A DNA stretch of 64,000 nt from Flavobacteriaceae bacterium LSUCC0859 (GTDB taxonomy: Bacteria; Bacteroidota; Bacteroidia; Flavobacteriales; Flavobacteriaceae), in the NCBI GenBank assembly GCA_022239325.1, contig JAKOGP010000006.1, positions 62,001 through 126,000 on the forward strand, written 5' to 3'. The notes under the pieces are model-generated. The model searched no databases, had not been told where the DNA came from, and saw nothing but the letters and a program-made list of their open reading frames with translations. Made by a program: the position numbers and the translations under genes. Below are positions 31,975-40,897 of this stretch, piece after piece (positions within the stretch are counted from its first letter, which is position 1; each line of letters starts with the position of its first letter).

Positions 31975-33594
31975 TTATTCCGACTCTGAATGGCAATCTA
32001 AGCATTCCAATACTCCAGAGGCAGTCATTTTCCACAGCCTATCTGGTAGGTCTTTTCGGTACATATCTTGATCATTTTCAGTATCCCAACCCATCATATC
32101 TCGCATAGAGGGTTCCATTTTTATGACAGTTCCTGTGGGTACCAATAAGCTCATATCTATTTTTTGATCCCTAATTTTATGTTGGGTGCCACTGATAAAG
32201 AAATTGTCAAAGTCCAAATGATTTCCGGTTTGCTCAAAGACATATTCAATAGCCCCTGCTCTGTCTTTAGCCTCAGCATAGCTATATCCATTGGCACTTT
32301 TATACATTTTTAAACTAACGGCTTCTTCATATCCATTTTTTATATTGAGTCTCACTCTTTTAGAATACAAGACTTCGTTTCCATCTGTGTTATAGCTTAT
32401 GGTAATACCGTCAAAAAAATGATTTTCAAGGTATTCAAAGTGTTCAGACCCCCTCGCATTTAAATAGAGCGTGTCTGGTATTTGGTTTTGAATGAGCGTG
32501 GTTTTTTCCATCTGACTGCCTCTTATAGAGTAAGAGCTGGCTTGTTTTATACCAAAAAATATCAGGGTTCCCATGGAGAGTAACCACACTCCTAGTAGGG
32601 TGAGTTTACTTATGTTTCCCATCTTTTTTAGATTGGTAGTCACTACGGTAAGTCCTAGGTATAATAGCATGTAGAAAGGAATTCCTATAGAGAAAAATAA
32701 TAAGATAGAAAGCACCCAAATTGGTAGTTCAGAGGCGTTAACAAGTGGGAACATTTGAATGCCAGGGAGGTTGCTAAAGTCTAAAATCCCAAGCGTAAAG
32801 AGTCCAAAAAAAAGCCCCAGTAAACTCAGGGAACCAATAAGAATAAAAAGCAATCCAAAAAATTTACCAAAGAGGTTAAATATCGTAGTGATTATTTTTC
32901 CAAGGGTAGAGAATACAAGTGCTATGAAGTCTCCTATGGCTTTTATAAAACTATTGCCTCCTTTGTTAACGTCATTTTTAAAACCCTCATAGTCTGCATT
33001 TTTCACCTTTTCACTGACATTTTCAAATCCTTCTTTAATTTTTTTTTCAATGTTAGAGAGGTTGGCGGCTTCTCCTTGCATATCTAATTTTTGGGCGGTC
33101 GTTTGTGCTTCGGGTACTATAACCCATAAAATAATGTAGGTAATTACAGAGAAGCCGCCTCCAAAGAGAAATACAATAAAGGCCAGGCGTACCCATATGG
33201 GGTCTATATTGAGATAGTGTCCTATACCGCTACAAACACCACCTAAAAGTTTGTGATCTGGATCTCTGTAGAGTTTCTTCACATGACTTTTAGATGTTTT
33301 TTTAGCTTGAGGTTCCTCAAAGATGTCTTCATCTACAGAATAGTCTTCAGGTTGGCCCATAATTTGAATCACAGCCTCTACGTCTGCCAAGATAATGACC
33401 TGTTTTTCAGGGGTTATTTTTTCGCTAAACAATTCTGAAATTCTAGCTTCCACGTCTGCGAGAATTTCTTCACTTCCCTTGGTGCCTAAAAGGTACTTCT
33501 TAACGGCCTCTAAATACCTTTGTAAGGCTTGGTAAGCGTTTTCGTCAATATTAAAAATACGGTTGGCTAGGTTTATATGTAATGTTTTATTCAT
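31975..33594 (-). CDS. PspC-domain membrane protein
   Basis: A 539-residue membrane protein. An N-terminal soluble region (MNKTLHINLANRIFNIDENA, about 1-85) precedes a PspC domain near 105-165 (KKLYRDPDHKLLGGVCSGIG, then a hydrophobic segment ending LWVIVPEA). A coiled region around 175-210, about four hydrophobic segments at 220-345, and a C-terminal extracytoplasmic beta-rich region follow. PspC domains sense envelope stress. It is paired with a PadR regulator 6 bp upstream, a conserved Bacteroidota arrangement. Confidence 0.88.
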   Translation of the reverse strand: MNKTLHINLANRIFNIDENAYQALQRYLEAVKKYLLGTKGSEEILADVEARISELFSEKITPEKQVIILADVEAVIQIMGQPEDYSVDEDIFEEPQAKKTSKSHVKKLYRDPDHKLLGGVCSGIGHYLNIDPIWVRLAFIVFLFGGGFSVITYIILWVIVPEAQTTAQKLDMQGEAANLSNIEKKIKEGFENVSEKVKNADYEGFKNDVNKGGNSFIKAIGDFIALVFSTLGKIITTIFNLFGKFFGLLFILIGSLSLLGLFFGLFTLGILDFSNLPGIQMFPLVNASELPIWVLSILLFFSIGIPFYMLLYLGLTVVTTNLKKMGNISKLTLLGVWLLSMGTLIFFGIKQASSYSIRGSQMEKTTLIQNQIPDTLYLNARGSEHFEYLENHFFDGITISYNTDGNEVLYSKRVRLNIKNGYEEAVSLKMYKSANGYSYAEAKDRAGAIEYVFEQTGNHLDFDNFFISGTQHKIRDQKIDMSLLVPTGTVIKMEPSMRDMMGWDTENDQDMYRKDLPDRLWKMTASGVLECLDCHSESE

Positions 33595-33600
33595 GGCTGA

Positions 33601-33924
33601 TTATTTAGTAACAAGTTGTACGGCATTTTTTAATTCGTCCCAGGTCGTATGAAGCTCCTTCAAGAAAAGCGCTCCTGTCTCTGTTAGGGTATAATATTTT
33701 CTTGGAGGTCCAGATGTAGACTCTTCCCATCTGTACGCCAATAGACCAGCATTCTTTAGTCTGGTTAAAAGCGGATAAATGGTTCCTTCTACAACGAGCA
33801 TCTTGGCGCTTTTTAAGCTGTCTAGTATCTCAGAGGCATATTTGTCTTCCCCATCAATAATAGAGAGAATACAATACTCCAATACCCCTTTTCTCATCTG
33901 CGCCTTTGTGTTTTCTATATTCAT
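33601..33924 (-). CDS. PadR-family transcriptional regulator
   Basis: A 107-residue winged-helix repressor. MRKGVLEYCILSII (about 11-24), DKYASEILDSLKSA, VVEGTIYPLLTRLKNAGLL and GPPRKYYTLTETG are the PadR signature in order. The gene heads the pair with the PspC protein. A perfect -7 box lies 58 bp upstream of its start. Likely autoregulatory and sensitive to an unknown envelope signal. Confidence 0.93.
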   Translation of the reverse strand: MNIENTKAQMRKGVLEYCILSIIDGEDKYASEILDSLKSAKMLVVEGTIYPLLTRLKNAGLLAYRWEESTSGPPRKYYTLTETGALFLKELHTTWDELKNAVQLVTK

Positions 33925-33981
33925 AAGCTAAAATATTTCACCTTCAGCAACTCATAATAAGAAAGCCACTAAGATTCTATG

Positions 33982-33989
33982 CAAATATA
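33982..33989 (-). promoter_or_regulatory. -7 promoter element of the padR-pspC unit
   Basis: TATATTTG read on the minus strand, an exact TAnnTTTG match, 58 bp upstream of the PadR start. The region upstream is AT-rich with no clear palindrome. Confidence 0.55.
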
Positions 33990-34106
33990 TATCCATTGAA
34001 AGGTATTATGCAATGCAAAGTACTATAATTTAACATATTTTTAACATAATTTATCCTAGCTATCATAGTTTTTAAATGTGTATTTTTAGTAAAAATTTTT
34101 AAGGTT

Positions 34107-34559
34107 ATGCTCAGTGATATTAGCAGGTTTAATATGTATTTGTTCTTTAAGTTACCGGCTGCTTGGTGGTCTGGGGTTAGGCTAAGAAGCTTAAGCACCC
34201 AGCAAGCCGTCGTGACTGTTAAGCATAGATGGATTAACCAGAATCCTTTTAATTCTATGTTTTGGGCGGTACAGGGGATGGCTGCTGAATTGAGTACAGG
34301 GGCCATGGTAATAGATCAAATTAAAGCTTCTGGCACTAAAATATCTATGTTGGTAGCCAATAATAAAGCTAGCTTTTCTAAAAAAGCGACAGGGCGCATT
34401 CGTTTCAGTTGCCAAGATGGGCATCTTATAGCAGGGGCTATTGAAAAAGCGATACAAACAGGTGAAGGACAAACCTTTTGGATGCAATCTGTGGGAGTAA
34501 ACCAAGATGGGGTTGTAGTTTCTACCTTTGATTTTGAATGGACAATTAAAGTAAAATAA
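34107..34559 (+). CDS. DUF4442 hotdog-fold thioesterase-like protein
   Basis: A 150-residue protein of the DUF4442 family, a hotdog-fold group related to acyl-CoA thioesterases. KLPAAWWSGVRLRSLSTQQAVVTV and NPFNSMFWAVQGMAAELSTG near 15-65 fit the family; the second segment is where the substrate pocket of hotdog enzymes lies. No signal or membrane segment. The AIM24-like gene follows after 6 bp, so they are likely co-transcribed. Substrate unknown. Confidence 0.82.
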   Translation: MLSDISRFNMYLFFKLPAAWWSGVRLRSLSTQQAVVTVKHRWINQNPFNSMFWAVQGMAAELSTGAMVIDQIKASGTKISMLVANNKASFSKKATGRIRFSCQDGHLIAGAIEKAIQTGEGQTFWMQSVGVNQDGVVVSTFDFEWTIKVK

Positions 34560-34565
34560 AATAAA

Positions 34566-35366
34566 ATGAATGCACACGAGATAGAGTACGAGATTTCTGG
34601 AGAAGAAATGCAATTTGTAGAAGTTATTTTAGACCCTGGTGAGTCGGTGGTTGCAGAGGCGGGTAGTTTTATGATGATGGATACCGACATTCAGATGGAA
34701 ACTATTTTTGGGGATGGATCTAAACAGAACGAGGGAGTTTTGGGCTCCTTGTTTTCTGCCGGTAAGCGTTTGCTCACTGGAGAAAGCCTTTTTATGACTG
34801 CTTTTCTCAATGTAGGTCAAGGGAAAAAAGGAGTGAGTTTTGCGTCTCCTTATCCTGGCAAAATTATTCCTATTGATCTCTCTGCATTTGGGGAGAAGTT
34901 TATCTGTCAGAAAGACGCTTTTCTATGTGCCGCTAAAGGAGTTTCAGTAGGGATTGAATTCTCTAGAAAACTAGGCAGAGGTCTCTTTGGAGGGGAGGGG
35001 TTTATTATGCAAAAACTAGAGGGAGATGGTTTGGCTTTTATTCATGCTGGTGGTACCATTGCTAAGAAAGAGCTGAAGGCTGGTGAGACCATTAAGGTAG
35101 ACACTGGTTGTTTGGTGGGCTTTAGCCAACACATTCAATATGACATTAGTTTTGTAGGTGGTATAAAAAACACTTTGTTTGGCGGGGAAGGTTTGTTTTT
35201 TGCAAGTCTACAAGGACCTGGAACTGTATACGTTCAATCTTTACCCTTTAGCAGGTTGGCCAGCAGGGTTTGGGCTGCTGCACCAAGAGGAGGAGGTAAA
35301 TCTAAGGGAGAAGGTAGTTTGCTTGGGGGTATAGGAGATTTATTAGATGGTGACAATAGATTTTAG
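34566..35366 (+). CDS. AIM24/TIGR00266-family protein
   Basis: A 266-residue all-beta protein of the TIGR00266/AIM24 family. MQFVEVILDPGESVVAEAGSF near 18-38, VSFASPYPGKIIPIDL near 90-105, LEGDGLAFIHAGG and LFFASLQGPGTVYVQSL near 215-235 are the family hallmarks. The C-terminus is glycine-rich (AAAPRGGGKSKGEGSLLGG). The function is not established; in yeast the relative is mitochondrial. It follows the DUF4442 gene and overlaps the convergent carboxypeptidase gene by 4 bp. Confidence 0.9.
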   Translation: MNAHEIEYEISGEEMQFVEVILDPGESVVAEAGSFMMMDTDIQMETIFGDGSKQNEGVLGSLFSAGKRLLTGESLFMTAFLNVGQGKKGVSFASPYPGKIIPIDLSAFGEKFICQKDAFLCAAKGVSVGIEFSRKLGRGLFGGEGFIMQKLEGDGLAFIHAGGTIAKKELKAGETIKVDTGCLVGFSQHIQYDISFVGGIKNTLFGGEGLFFASLQGPGTVYVQSLPFSRLASRVWAAAPRGGGKSKGEGSLLGGIGDLLDGDNRF

Positions 35367-36670
35367 TTTTGGTCTCTAATAGCCTCTAAAACCTCCTGCA
35401 TGTCTTTTTTAACCTCTGTGCTTGGTCTGGTAAAGTGGTTGTTCATATAGCTAAATATAAGGGTCTTTCCTTTTTTAGTAATCAGATATCCGCTTAGGCA
35501 GTAGGTATTGCCTAAGCTTCCAGTTTTAGCAAAAATATACGGTTCGCTTTGGCCTGAAAACCAGTTTTTTAGCGTCCCATTTTCTCCACCCCAAGGAAAG
35601 AAAAGTTTGAGTCTATCTAGCCCTTCACTGTGGTATAGTTTTTCCAAGACCTGTACCACAGACACAGGGCTAATTAGGTTGTAACGGGAAAGTCCTGAAC
35701 CGTCTACCCATCTCGGGTACTGTTGGAGATCTTTTAGCGCTCCATCTAGCACAAATTTTTGGGCAGGTTTTATGCTCAAAGTGTCAGTTAGGTAGGCAGA
35801 GGCGTTAATGAGTAACTGTTCTGCTAAAAAATTATCACTTTCCTTCATCATTACTTTAAGAACACTATCTCTACAAATTCCAAAGTTTATAGATGTTTCT
35901 AATTTTTGGGGCTTCGAATAAGCAAAAACATTTTTTCCACTGAGCGCTCTGAGCAGATCAATAGTAAGACTGTCCGAAGTTTTAAAAGGTATTTCATTAT
36001 CCTGATCCTCTTTGCTAATGTAAAACAAATTACTATGAGCCGCTCTTGAGAAGCTTTGCGAGGGGTCTTTAGGGTATATGTTAGATTCAAAAAAAGAAGG
36101 ATTTACGTAGGGAACACTATCCAGATGCTGTACCTCTAAGACATTGCCATATAGAGGAAGGGCTGAACGCTCGGGAGCGTAATAGCTGTCAAAATCTTCC
36201 CAGGCCCATCCAGGTCCAAATGGCTGGTCTTCGAGTCTATTGGTCTCAAATCCAATATGTTCATAGGGTGCCATGATTTTTAATATGCTACTATCTTTAA
36301 AATAGGGATGGAATGGAGTAGGGTCTCCCATGGGTATAATGAGAAGGCTATCTTTACTAATTTGATAGGTTTTTAGAAGGGGCATTTTTTCCGGCAAAAT
36401 GCGAAGCGCTGTATATAAAGTGAAGATTTTAGTATTGCTTGCAGGTATAAAATATTGGTTTGCGTGGTATTGAACTAGGGTGTCTTTACGGTCTGGATTG
36501 TAGACTAGTAGCCCTGTCATTTGTGACTGAAACCTGCTGCTGTTTAAGTGTTTGTTAAGACTTGTTTTATGAATCCTAGTTTGGTTGGCACAGGAGCTTA
36601 GAAGGAACAAAACAAATCCAGTAGCTGTAAGCGATATCCATTTTTGAAAGGAGCAGCAATAGGTTTTCAT
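35363..36670 (-). CDS. D-alanyl-D-alanine carboxypeptidase/endopeptidase (PBP4 class, S13), lipoprotein
   Basis: A 435-residue penicillin-binding protein that trims or cleaves peptidoglycan cross-links in the periplasm. Lipobox LLSSC (C27) predicts a lipid anchor. The three active-site motifs are present: S78-N-T-K81, S278-D-N280 and K382-T-G384. It is slightly shorter than E. coli PBP4 (DacB), with a smaller insert domain. Alone in its transcription unit. With murQ and the dipeptide epimerase it makes this window rich in murein turnover genes. Confidence 0.92.
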   Translation of the reverse strand: MKTYCCSFQKWISLTATGFVLFLLSSCANQTRIHKTSLNKHLNSSRFQSQMTGLLVYNPDRKDTLVQYHANQYFIPASNTKIFTLYTALRILPEKMPLLKTYQISKDSLLIIPMGDPTPFHPYFKDSSILKIMAPYEHIGFETNRLEDQPFGPGWAWEDFDSYYAPERSALPLYGNVLEVQHLDSVPYVNPSFFESNIYPKDPSQSFSRAAHSNLFYISKEDQDNEIPFKTSDSLTIDLLRALSGKNVFAYSKPQKLETSINFGICRDSVLKVMMKESDNFLAEQLLINASAYLTDTLSIKPAQKFVLDGALKDLQQYPRWVDGSGLSRYNLISPVSVVQVLEKLYHSEGLDRLKLFFPWGGENGTLKNWFSGQSEPYIFAKTGSLGNTYCLSGYLITKKGKTLIFSYMNNHFTRPSTEVKKDMQEVLEAIRDQN

Positions 36671-36780
36671 TTTTTAAATTATTTAACATGAAAGTACTTC
36701 TTTTTAACTTTTTTGTAATCATTTTGGTCTGTTTTTTGATATATTTTTGTTGTATTAATTTTTAATAAATCAATAAACTT

Positions 36781-36999
36781 ATGGCAAGAGCAATGTTAGA
36801 ATATACCAAAACAGTGTTGGAAAAAGTGAGTTTTAATATGGGTTTATTTAAAAGAGAGCTCAAAAAGGCTATGAACTATTTACTGCCCAGCGAGATAGAT
36901 GAACTCCTTATTTGGTTAAGAGATTACAGCAGGGAAAAACCGGAAGTAAAACCTGCAGTACTTTATTTGGAATCTAAAAGAAACAGATCCCTTTCATAA
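36781..36999 (+). CDS. Conserved small basic protein of unknown function
   Basis: A 72-residue, mostly helical, charged protein (FNMGLFKRELKKAMNYLL, then EIDELLIWLRDYSREKP). No signal peptide or transmembrane helix. It looks like a small protein conserved in Flavobacteriaceae, but no function is known to me. A -7 box TATTTTTG lies at 36742-36749 and a hairpin follows the stop, so it appears to be a real, independently expressed gene. Confidence 0.72.
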   Translation: MARAMLEYTKTVLEKVSFNMGLFKRELKKAMNYLLPSEIDELLIWLRDYSREKPEVKPAVLYLESKRNRSLS

Positions 37000-37023
37000 A
37001 TTATTTTTGTTAGTTTGGTTTTT

Positions 37024-37055
37024 AAAAGGTGTTTCTTATTGGGGGCACCTTTTTT
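37024..37055 (+). terminator. Probable terminator after the small 72-aa gene
   Basis: AAAAGGTG (37024-37031) pairs with CACCTTTT (37046-37053); extra G-U pairs can extend the stem inwards, and a T-run follows. It overlaps the end of the convergent oxyR gene. The long loop lowers confidence. Confidence 0.5.
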
Positions 37056-38001
37056 AGTATTTAGCAGCAGCCAAGGGGCTAATAATTTTAACATCTTGAA
37101 AGGCAATAGCACCTCTAACCACTCCAGAAATAACTTCATGTAGTGCCTCAGTAATTTGAATTTTCAAAGCTCTTTTATGATAAATCAGACTCACTTCCCT
37201 GGCAGGAGAGGGCGCTTTAAAATGCCTTAGGAATTCTTTCTTCTCTGGGTGTAAGTCTAAGGTATTTAGATAGGGGAGAAGGGTCATGCCAAGTCCTTCG
37301 TCTGCAAGGTGAACCAGGGTTTCAAAACTACCACTTTGCAATTGAAAATGATCTATTTTGTTGCGTTTACTTGCTTGGCACAGATTAATAATACCATCTC
37401 TAAAACAATGGCCGTCTCTAAGAAGGAGTACCTCAGAGAGATCTAAATCTTCTGTTTGTAATTCTTTTTCACTACTTAAACGGTGTGCTTTTGGCACATA
37501 ACCTACGAAAGGTTCGTAATACAATGGTTTTTCTTGTAATTCCTCATTCTCAAGCGGTGTTGCTGCTATGGCAGCGTCTAAGCTCCCTTCTTTGAGGCTT
37601 TCTATAAGCTGGTCTGTATTTTGTTCTTTGATAACCAAATTAACATCAGGATATTTTTTGATGAAAGTTTTAAGAAACATAGGGAGCAATGTGGGCATAA
37701 TAGTAGGGATAATCCCCAAAACAAAAGCCCCCCCTACAAAACCTTTATCTTGCTCTACAATATCTTTTATTCTAGAGGCTTCGATTACAATATTTTTGGC
37801 TTGAGCTATAATCTTAGCTCCTACCTCTGTAATTCCTAGTGGCTTTTTACTTCTGTCAAAAAGAACAACGTCCAATTCTTCTTCCAGCTTTTGAACTTGC
37901 ATACTCAAGGTAGGTTGGGTTACAAAACTTTTTTCGGCAGCTAGGGTGAAATTTTTATGCTCTGCTACGGCTAAGACGTATTGTAATTGAGTAATGGTCA
38001 T
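37054..38001 (-). CDS. oxyR: Hydrogen-peroxide-sensing LysR-type regulator OxyR
   Basis: A 315-residue LysR-family regulator. The N-terminal helix-turn-helix (LQYVLAVAEHKNFTLAAEKS, TQPTLSMQVQKLEEEL) is standard. The redox cysteines C199 and C208 sit in RDGHCFRDGIINLC at exactly the E. coli OxyR positions, so peroxide-dependent disulfide switching is strongly expected. Cytoplasmic. It usually controls catalase and peroxiredoxin genes; none lie in the window, though sodC and trxB are within 10 kb. Confidence 0.95.
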   Translation of the reverse strand: MTITQLQYVLAVAEHKNFTLAAEKSFVTQPTLSMQVQKLEEELDVVLFDRSKKPLGITEVGAKIIAQAKNIVIEASRIKDIVEQDKGFVGGAFVLGIIPTIMPTLLPMFLKTFIKKYPDVNLVIKEQNTDQLIESLKEGSLDAAIAATPLENEELQEKPLYYEPFVGYVPKAHRLSSEKELQTEDLDLSEVLLLRDGHCFRDGIINLCQASKRNKIDHFQLQSGSFETLVHLADEGLGMTLLPYLNTLDLHPEKKEFLRHFKAPSPAREVSLIYHKRALKIQITEALHEVISGVVRGAIAFQDVKIISPLAAAKY

Positions 38002-38056
38002 GGAGGTATATTTGGTAGATGTAAATAGTTTAAATATGGCCCTAAGGCTTTATCTG

Positions 38057-38674
38057 TTAAAGTTTCTTATTTTCTTTTTCAATGGCTTTTGCTACGGCTG
38101 TCGCCTGAGGGGTCTTTTTCTCCTCTAGCTCTTTAATAATACTAGGATGGTCTTTTTTTCGTGTTTGTGATAATTTATAAGCGCCCTCAAACCTTTTTAC
38201 CTGTACCGTAAACCCAACCACTCCTTTGTATTGAGATTGTGTGTGTGGGCTCATCTTACTGAGATCTACGGGATTTTTCTCTTTTTTTTCATGGGTGTGT
38301 ACCAATTCCTGGAGGGCTTTTTTTAAAGCTTCTTCATCCATGATCTCTATTTCTCCATAGGCATGAATGGCTATGTAGTCCCAGGTGGGAACCTCCTCTT
38401 CTCCGTACCATGAAGCAGAGATATAATGTTGGGGACCATTAAAAATGACTAAGACTTCTTTTTGATTTTTAAAATCTTCCCACTGTAAATTAGCCTTTGA
38501 AAGGTGGCTTACCAGAGTGTATCCGTCCGTCGTATTTCCCTGTATAATAAAAGGCAAGTGTGTAGCCCATGGAGCATTATTTCCTTGTGTTACTAGAATT
38601 CCAAAGGGATGTTCTTTAATAAAAGAAACCAATTCCAGCTCATCGTTATTTTGATAGTGTTTTGGAATGTACAT
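38057..38674 (-). CDS. PaiB-type FMN-binding protein (putative negative transcriptional regulator family)
   Basis: A 205-residue protein of the PaiB/FMN-binding split-barrel family. MYIPKHYQNND at the start, FGILVTQGNNAPWATHLPF near 29-47, ASWYGEEEVPTWDYIAIHAYG near 87-107 and YKGVVGFTVQVKRFEGAYKLSQ near 149-170 are family landmarks. B. subtilis PaiB was described as a negative regulator of sporulation and protease genes, but the fold suggests flavin or heme binding, so the true role is uncertain. It sits 2 bp downstream of rluF. Confidence 0.88.
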   Translation of the reverse strand: MYIPKHYQNNDELELVSFIKEHPFGILVTQGNNAPWATHLPFIIQGNTTDGYTLVSHLSKANLQWEDFKNQKEVLVIFNGPQHYISASWYGEEEVPTWDYIAIHAYGEIEIMDEEALKKALQELVHTHEKKEKNPVDLSKMSPHTQSQYKGVVGFTVQVKRFEGAYKLSQTRKKDHPSIIKELEEKKTPQATAVAKAIEKENKKL

Positions 38675-38676
38675 GC

Positions 38677-39408
38677 TTAGTTCACAGTTTTAGAGGAGTC
38701 TTCAAGCAGCTGGTTTAAGTCTGCCAATTCTTTGGGAGTGAACGCTCTCCACTGACCCACAGGAAGGTCTAATGAGATATTCATAATCCGAACCCTTTTT
38801 AAAGCGGTTACCTCATAACCTAAATACTCACACATCCTTCTAATTTGCCTGTTAAGACCTTGAGTCAGTATGATTTTAAAGGTGGTGCTATTGAGTACTT
38901 CTACTTCACAAGCTCTAGTAACGGTGTCTAATATAGGGATTCCTTGGCTCATTTTTTTTGCAAAATCTGCTCCCAATCTCTTGTCTACACTAACAATGTA
39001 TTCTTTTTCGTGCTTATTTCTAGCTCTTAAAATCTTATTGACAATGTCTCCATCGGAAGTTAGAAATATAAGTCCTTCACTGGGCTTATCTAAACGACCA
39101 ATGGGGAAAATCCGGCTGGGATAATTGATGTAATCAATAATATTGTCTTTTTCTACCCTAGTATCTGTGGTACAGACAATACCAACTGGCTTGTTGAAGA
39201 TTAAATAAACGTGTTTCTCTTGGGTAGGTCCCACTAACTTGCCGTCTACAGCTACCTGATCTCCTTCTTGTATTTTTGTCCCCATTTCAGGAACATTTCC
39301 GTTGATAGTTACCCTTCCAGCTTCTATGAGTTTGTCTGCTCCTCTTCGGGAACAGACCCCAATTTCACTGAGATATTTATTAATTCTAATACCTTCTGCT
39401 GAGTTCAT
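38677..39408 (-). CDS. rluF: 23S rRNA pseudouridine synthase RluF
   Basis: A 243-residue enzyme that makes pseudouridine in 23S rRNA. An S4 RNA-binding domain at about 7-60 (INKYLSEIGVCSRRGADKLI) precedes the RsuA-type catalytic domain, with the aspartate in GRLDKPSEGLIFLTSDGD near 103-120 and the GLNRQIRRMCEYLGYEV and RVRIMNI segments typical of RluF rather than RluB or RluE. Transcribed with the PaiB-type gene. Confidence 0.92.
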   Translation of the reverse strand: MNSAEGIRINKYLSEIGVCSRRGADKLIEAGRVTINGNVPEMGTKIQEGDQVAVDGKLVGPTQEKHVYLIFNKPVGIVCTTDTRVEKDNIIDYINYPSRIFPIGRLDKPSEGLIFLTSDGDIVNKILRARNKHEKEYIVSVDKRLGADFAKKMSQGIPILDTVTRACEVEVLNSTTFKIILTQGLNRQIRRMCEYLGYEVTALKRVRIMNISLDLPVGQWRAFTPKELADLNQLLEDSSKTVN

Positions 39409-39459
39409 AATTCAATCATTGAGTACAAAAATAGACTTTTGGCTAAAATTACAAGCGGT

Positions 39460-40752
39460 TTATGATCTACTAGAATTACTGGAGGAACTCCTACGGCCTC
39501 TATACGGGCTTTTTTTTTGGTTTTCAGATCCTTTATGTGGGCTATTGCTTTGGGAGGGTCTTTTACTTTGTTTAGATCTCGCAGGTCTTTGTCCCCTTTG
39601 AGGTTCTAAAATGATTTCAGTACCGTCATCTTCAAATTCGTGGCCTGTAATTACAGGGACTTTTTGCTTAATCAGTTTTTCAATGTCTTTGAGATACGGA
39701 CGCTCAGATCCCTCACAAAATGAAATAGCAATCCCACTAGCACTAGCACGGCCAGTCCTTCCAATTCTGTGTACATAGGTCTCAGGCACATTAGGTAAAT
39801 CATAGTTTATCACTAAAGAGAGCTTATCTATGTCTATTCCCCTGGCTGCAATATCAGTAGCTACCAACACTTGGAGATTTCCTTCTTTAAAGCCTTCTAA
39901 GGCGTTTTGCCTAGCTCCTTGAGATTTGTTGCCGTGTATAGCGGCGCCTTTAATACCTACTTTGTCGAGTTTCTTAACAATATTATTGGCTCCGTGCTTT
40001 GTTCTTGAGAATACTAAAACTGCAGGAGCAGCGTTCTGATTAATGAGTTGTGCTAAAAGCTTTATCTTATTTCCTTTGCTTACAAAATACAGTTGCTGTT
40101 CTACTTTTTCTGCAGTAGCTTGCTGAGGTTTAATGGTAATTCTCTTTGGATTTCCGAGAATTTTACCAGAGAGTTCCACAATGCTTTGCGGCATGGTAGC
40201 AGAGAAAAATAAGGATTGTCTATTGGGAGGTAGCTTGGCAATGATTTTCTTAATGTCATGGATAAATCCCATATCTAACATTTGGTCTGCCTCATCTAGG
40301 ATAGCGTATTGAATATCTTTTAAGCTTATAAACCCCTGGTTCATTAAGTCTAATAGCCTTCCTGGAGTAGCCACTAAAATATCCGGACGCTTTCTAAGCG
40401 CATCGGTCTGTTTCCCTTGTTTAACACCTCCAAAAATAACTTGAGTTCTAAGTTTGGTAAATTGAGAATAATCCCTGAAGCTCTCGTAAATCTGTATAGC
40501 GAGTTCTCTTGTAGGGGTCACCACCAATACCTTAATGTGCGAGTTTTGAACGGAATTAGCGATAAGCCTTTCTATAATTGGGATGGCAAAAGCGGCAGTT
40601 TTTCCTGTACCTGTTTGTGCACAGCCCAGCAGGTCGTCTCCATTTAATACAATGGGAATGGCTTGGTGTTGGATAGGAGTTGGAGTTTGATAGCCTAGTT
40701 TGTTTAAGGCTTTTAAGATAGGCTCTGATAGCCCAAGGTCATTAAATGTCAT
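39460..40752 (-). CDS. DEAD-box ATP-dependent RNA helicase (RhlE-like)
   Basis: A 430-residue helicase that remodels RNA, likely in ribosome assembly or RNA decay. All motifs are present: Q motif (TPIQHQAIP), AQTGTGKT, PTRELA, DEAD, SAT, ARGIDI and HRIGRTGR. The C-terminal tail from about 385 is basic and Ser/Arg-rich (RPARSKQSKRPSQSN, ending SSSSNSSRS), typical of RhlE-type cold or growth-linked helicases. Single gene; start at the ATG overlapping no other gene. Confidence 0.94.
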   Translation of the reverse strand: MTFNDLGLSEPILKALNKLGYQTPTPIQHQAIPIVLNGDDLLGCAQTGTGKTAAFAIPIIERLIANSVQNSHIKVLVVTPTRELAIQIYESFRDYSQFTKLRTQVIFGGVKQGKQTDALRKRPDILVATPGRLLDLMNQGFISLKDIQYAILDEADQMLDMGFIHDIKKIIAKLPPNRQSLFFSATMPQSIVELSGKILGNPKRITIKPQQATAEKVEQQLYFVSKGNKIKLLAQLINQNAAPAVLVFSRTKHGANNIVKKLDKVGIKGAAIHGNKSQGARQNALEGFKEGNLQVLVATDIAARGIDIDKLSLVINYDLPNVPETYVHRIGRTGRASASGIAISFCEGSERPYLKDIEKLIKQKVPVITGHEFEDDGTEIILEPQRGQRPARSKQSKRPSQSNSPHKGSENQKKSPYRGRRSSSSNSSRS

Positions 40753-40853
40753 TAATCATGGATAAGAAGGCAAAGGTAAGGCTATTATTTTCAATTCATC
40801 CCTTTAAATACACCATTCAGAAAGTTAGTTATTTTATTTTTAGGTATTAAAGA

Positions 40854-40861
40854 TAGATTTG
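40854..40861 (+). promoter_or_regulatory. -7 promoter element of the LytS/2TM operon
   Basis: TAGATTTG, an exact TAnnTTTG match, 36 bp before the kinase ATG at 40898. Confidence 0.6.
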
Positions 40862-40897
40862 TAAGGTATAAGAACAGAATGTCACAAAGCCATAAAG

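Noticed and set aside
34191-34690. Minus-strand open frames of 124 and 140 codons opposite the DUF4442 and AIM24 genes
   Set aside because: Overlap real genes in antisense and show no recognisable domain.
38007-38014. TATATTTG on the plus strand just upstream of oxyR
   Set aside because: It points away from oxyR into the antisense of the PaiB gene, so it is probably a chance match to a short consensus.
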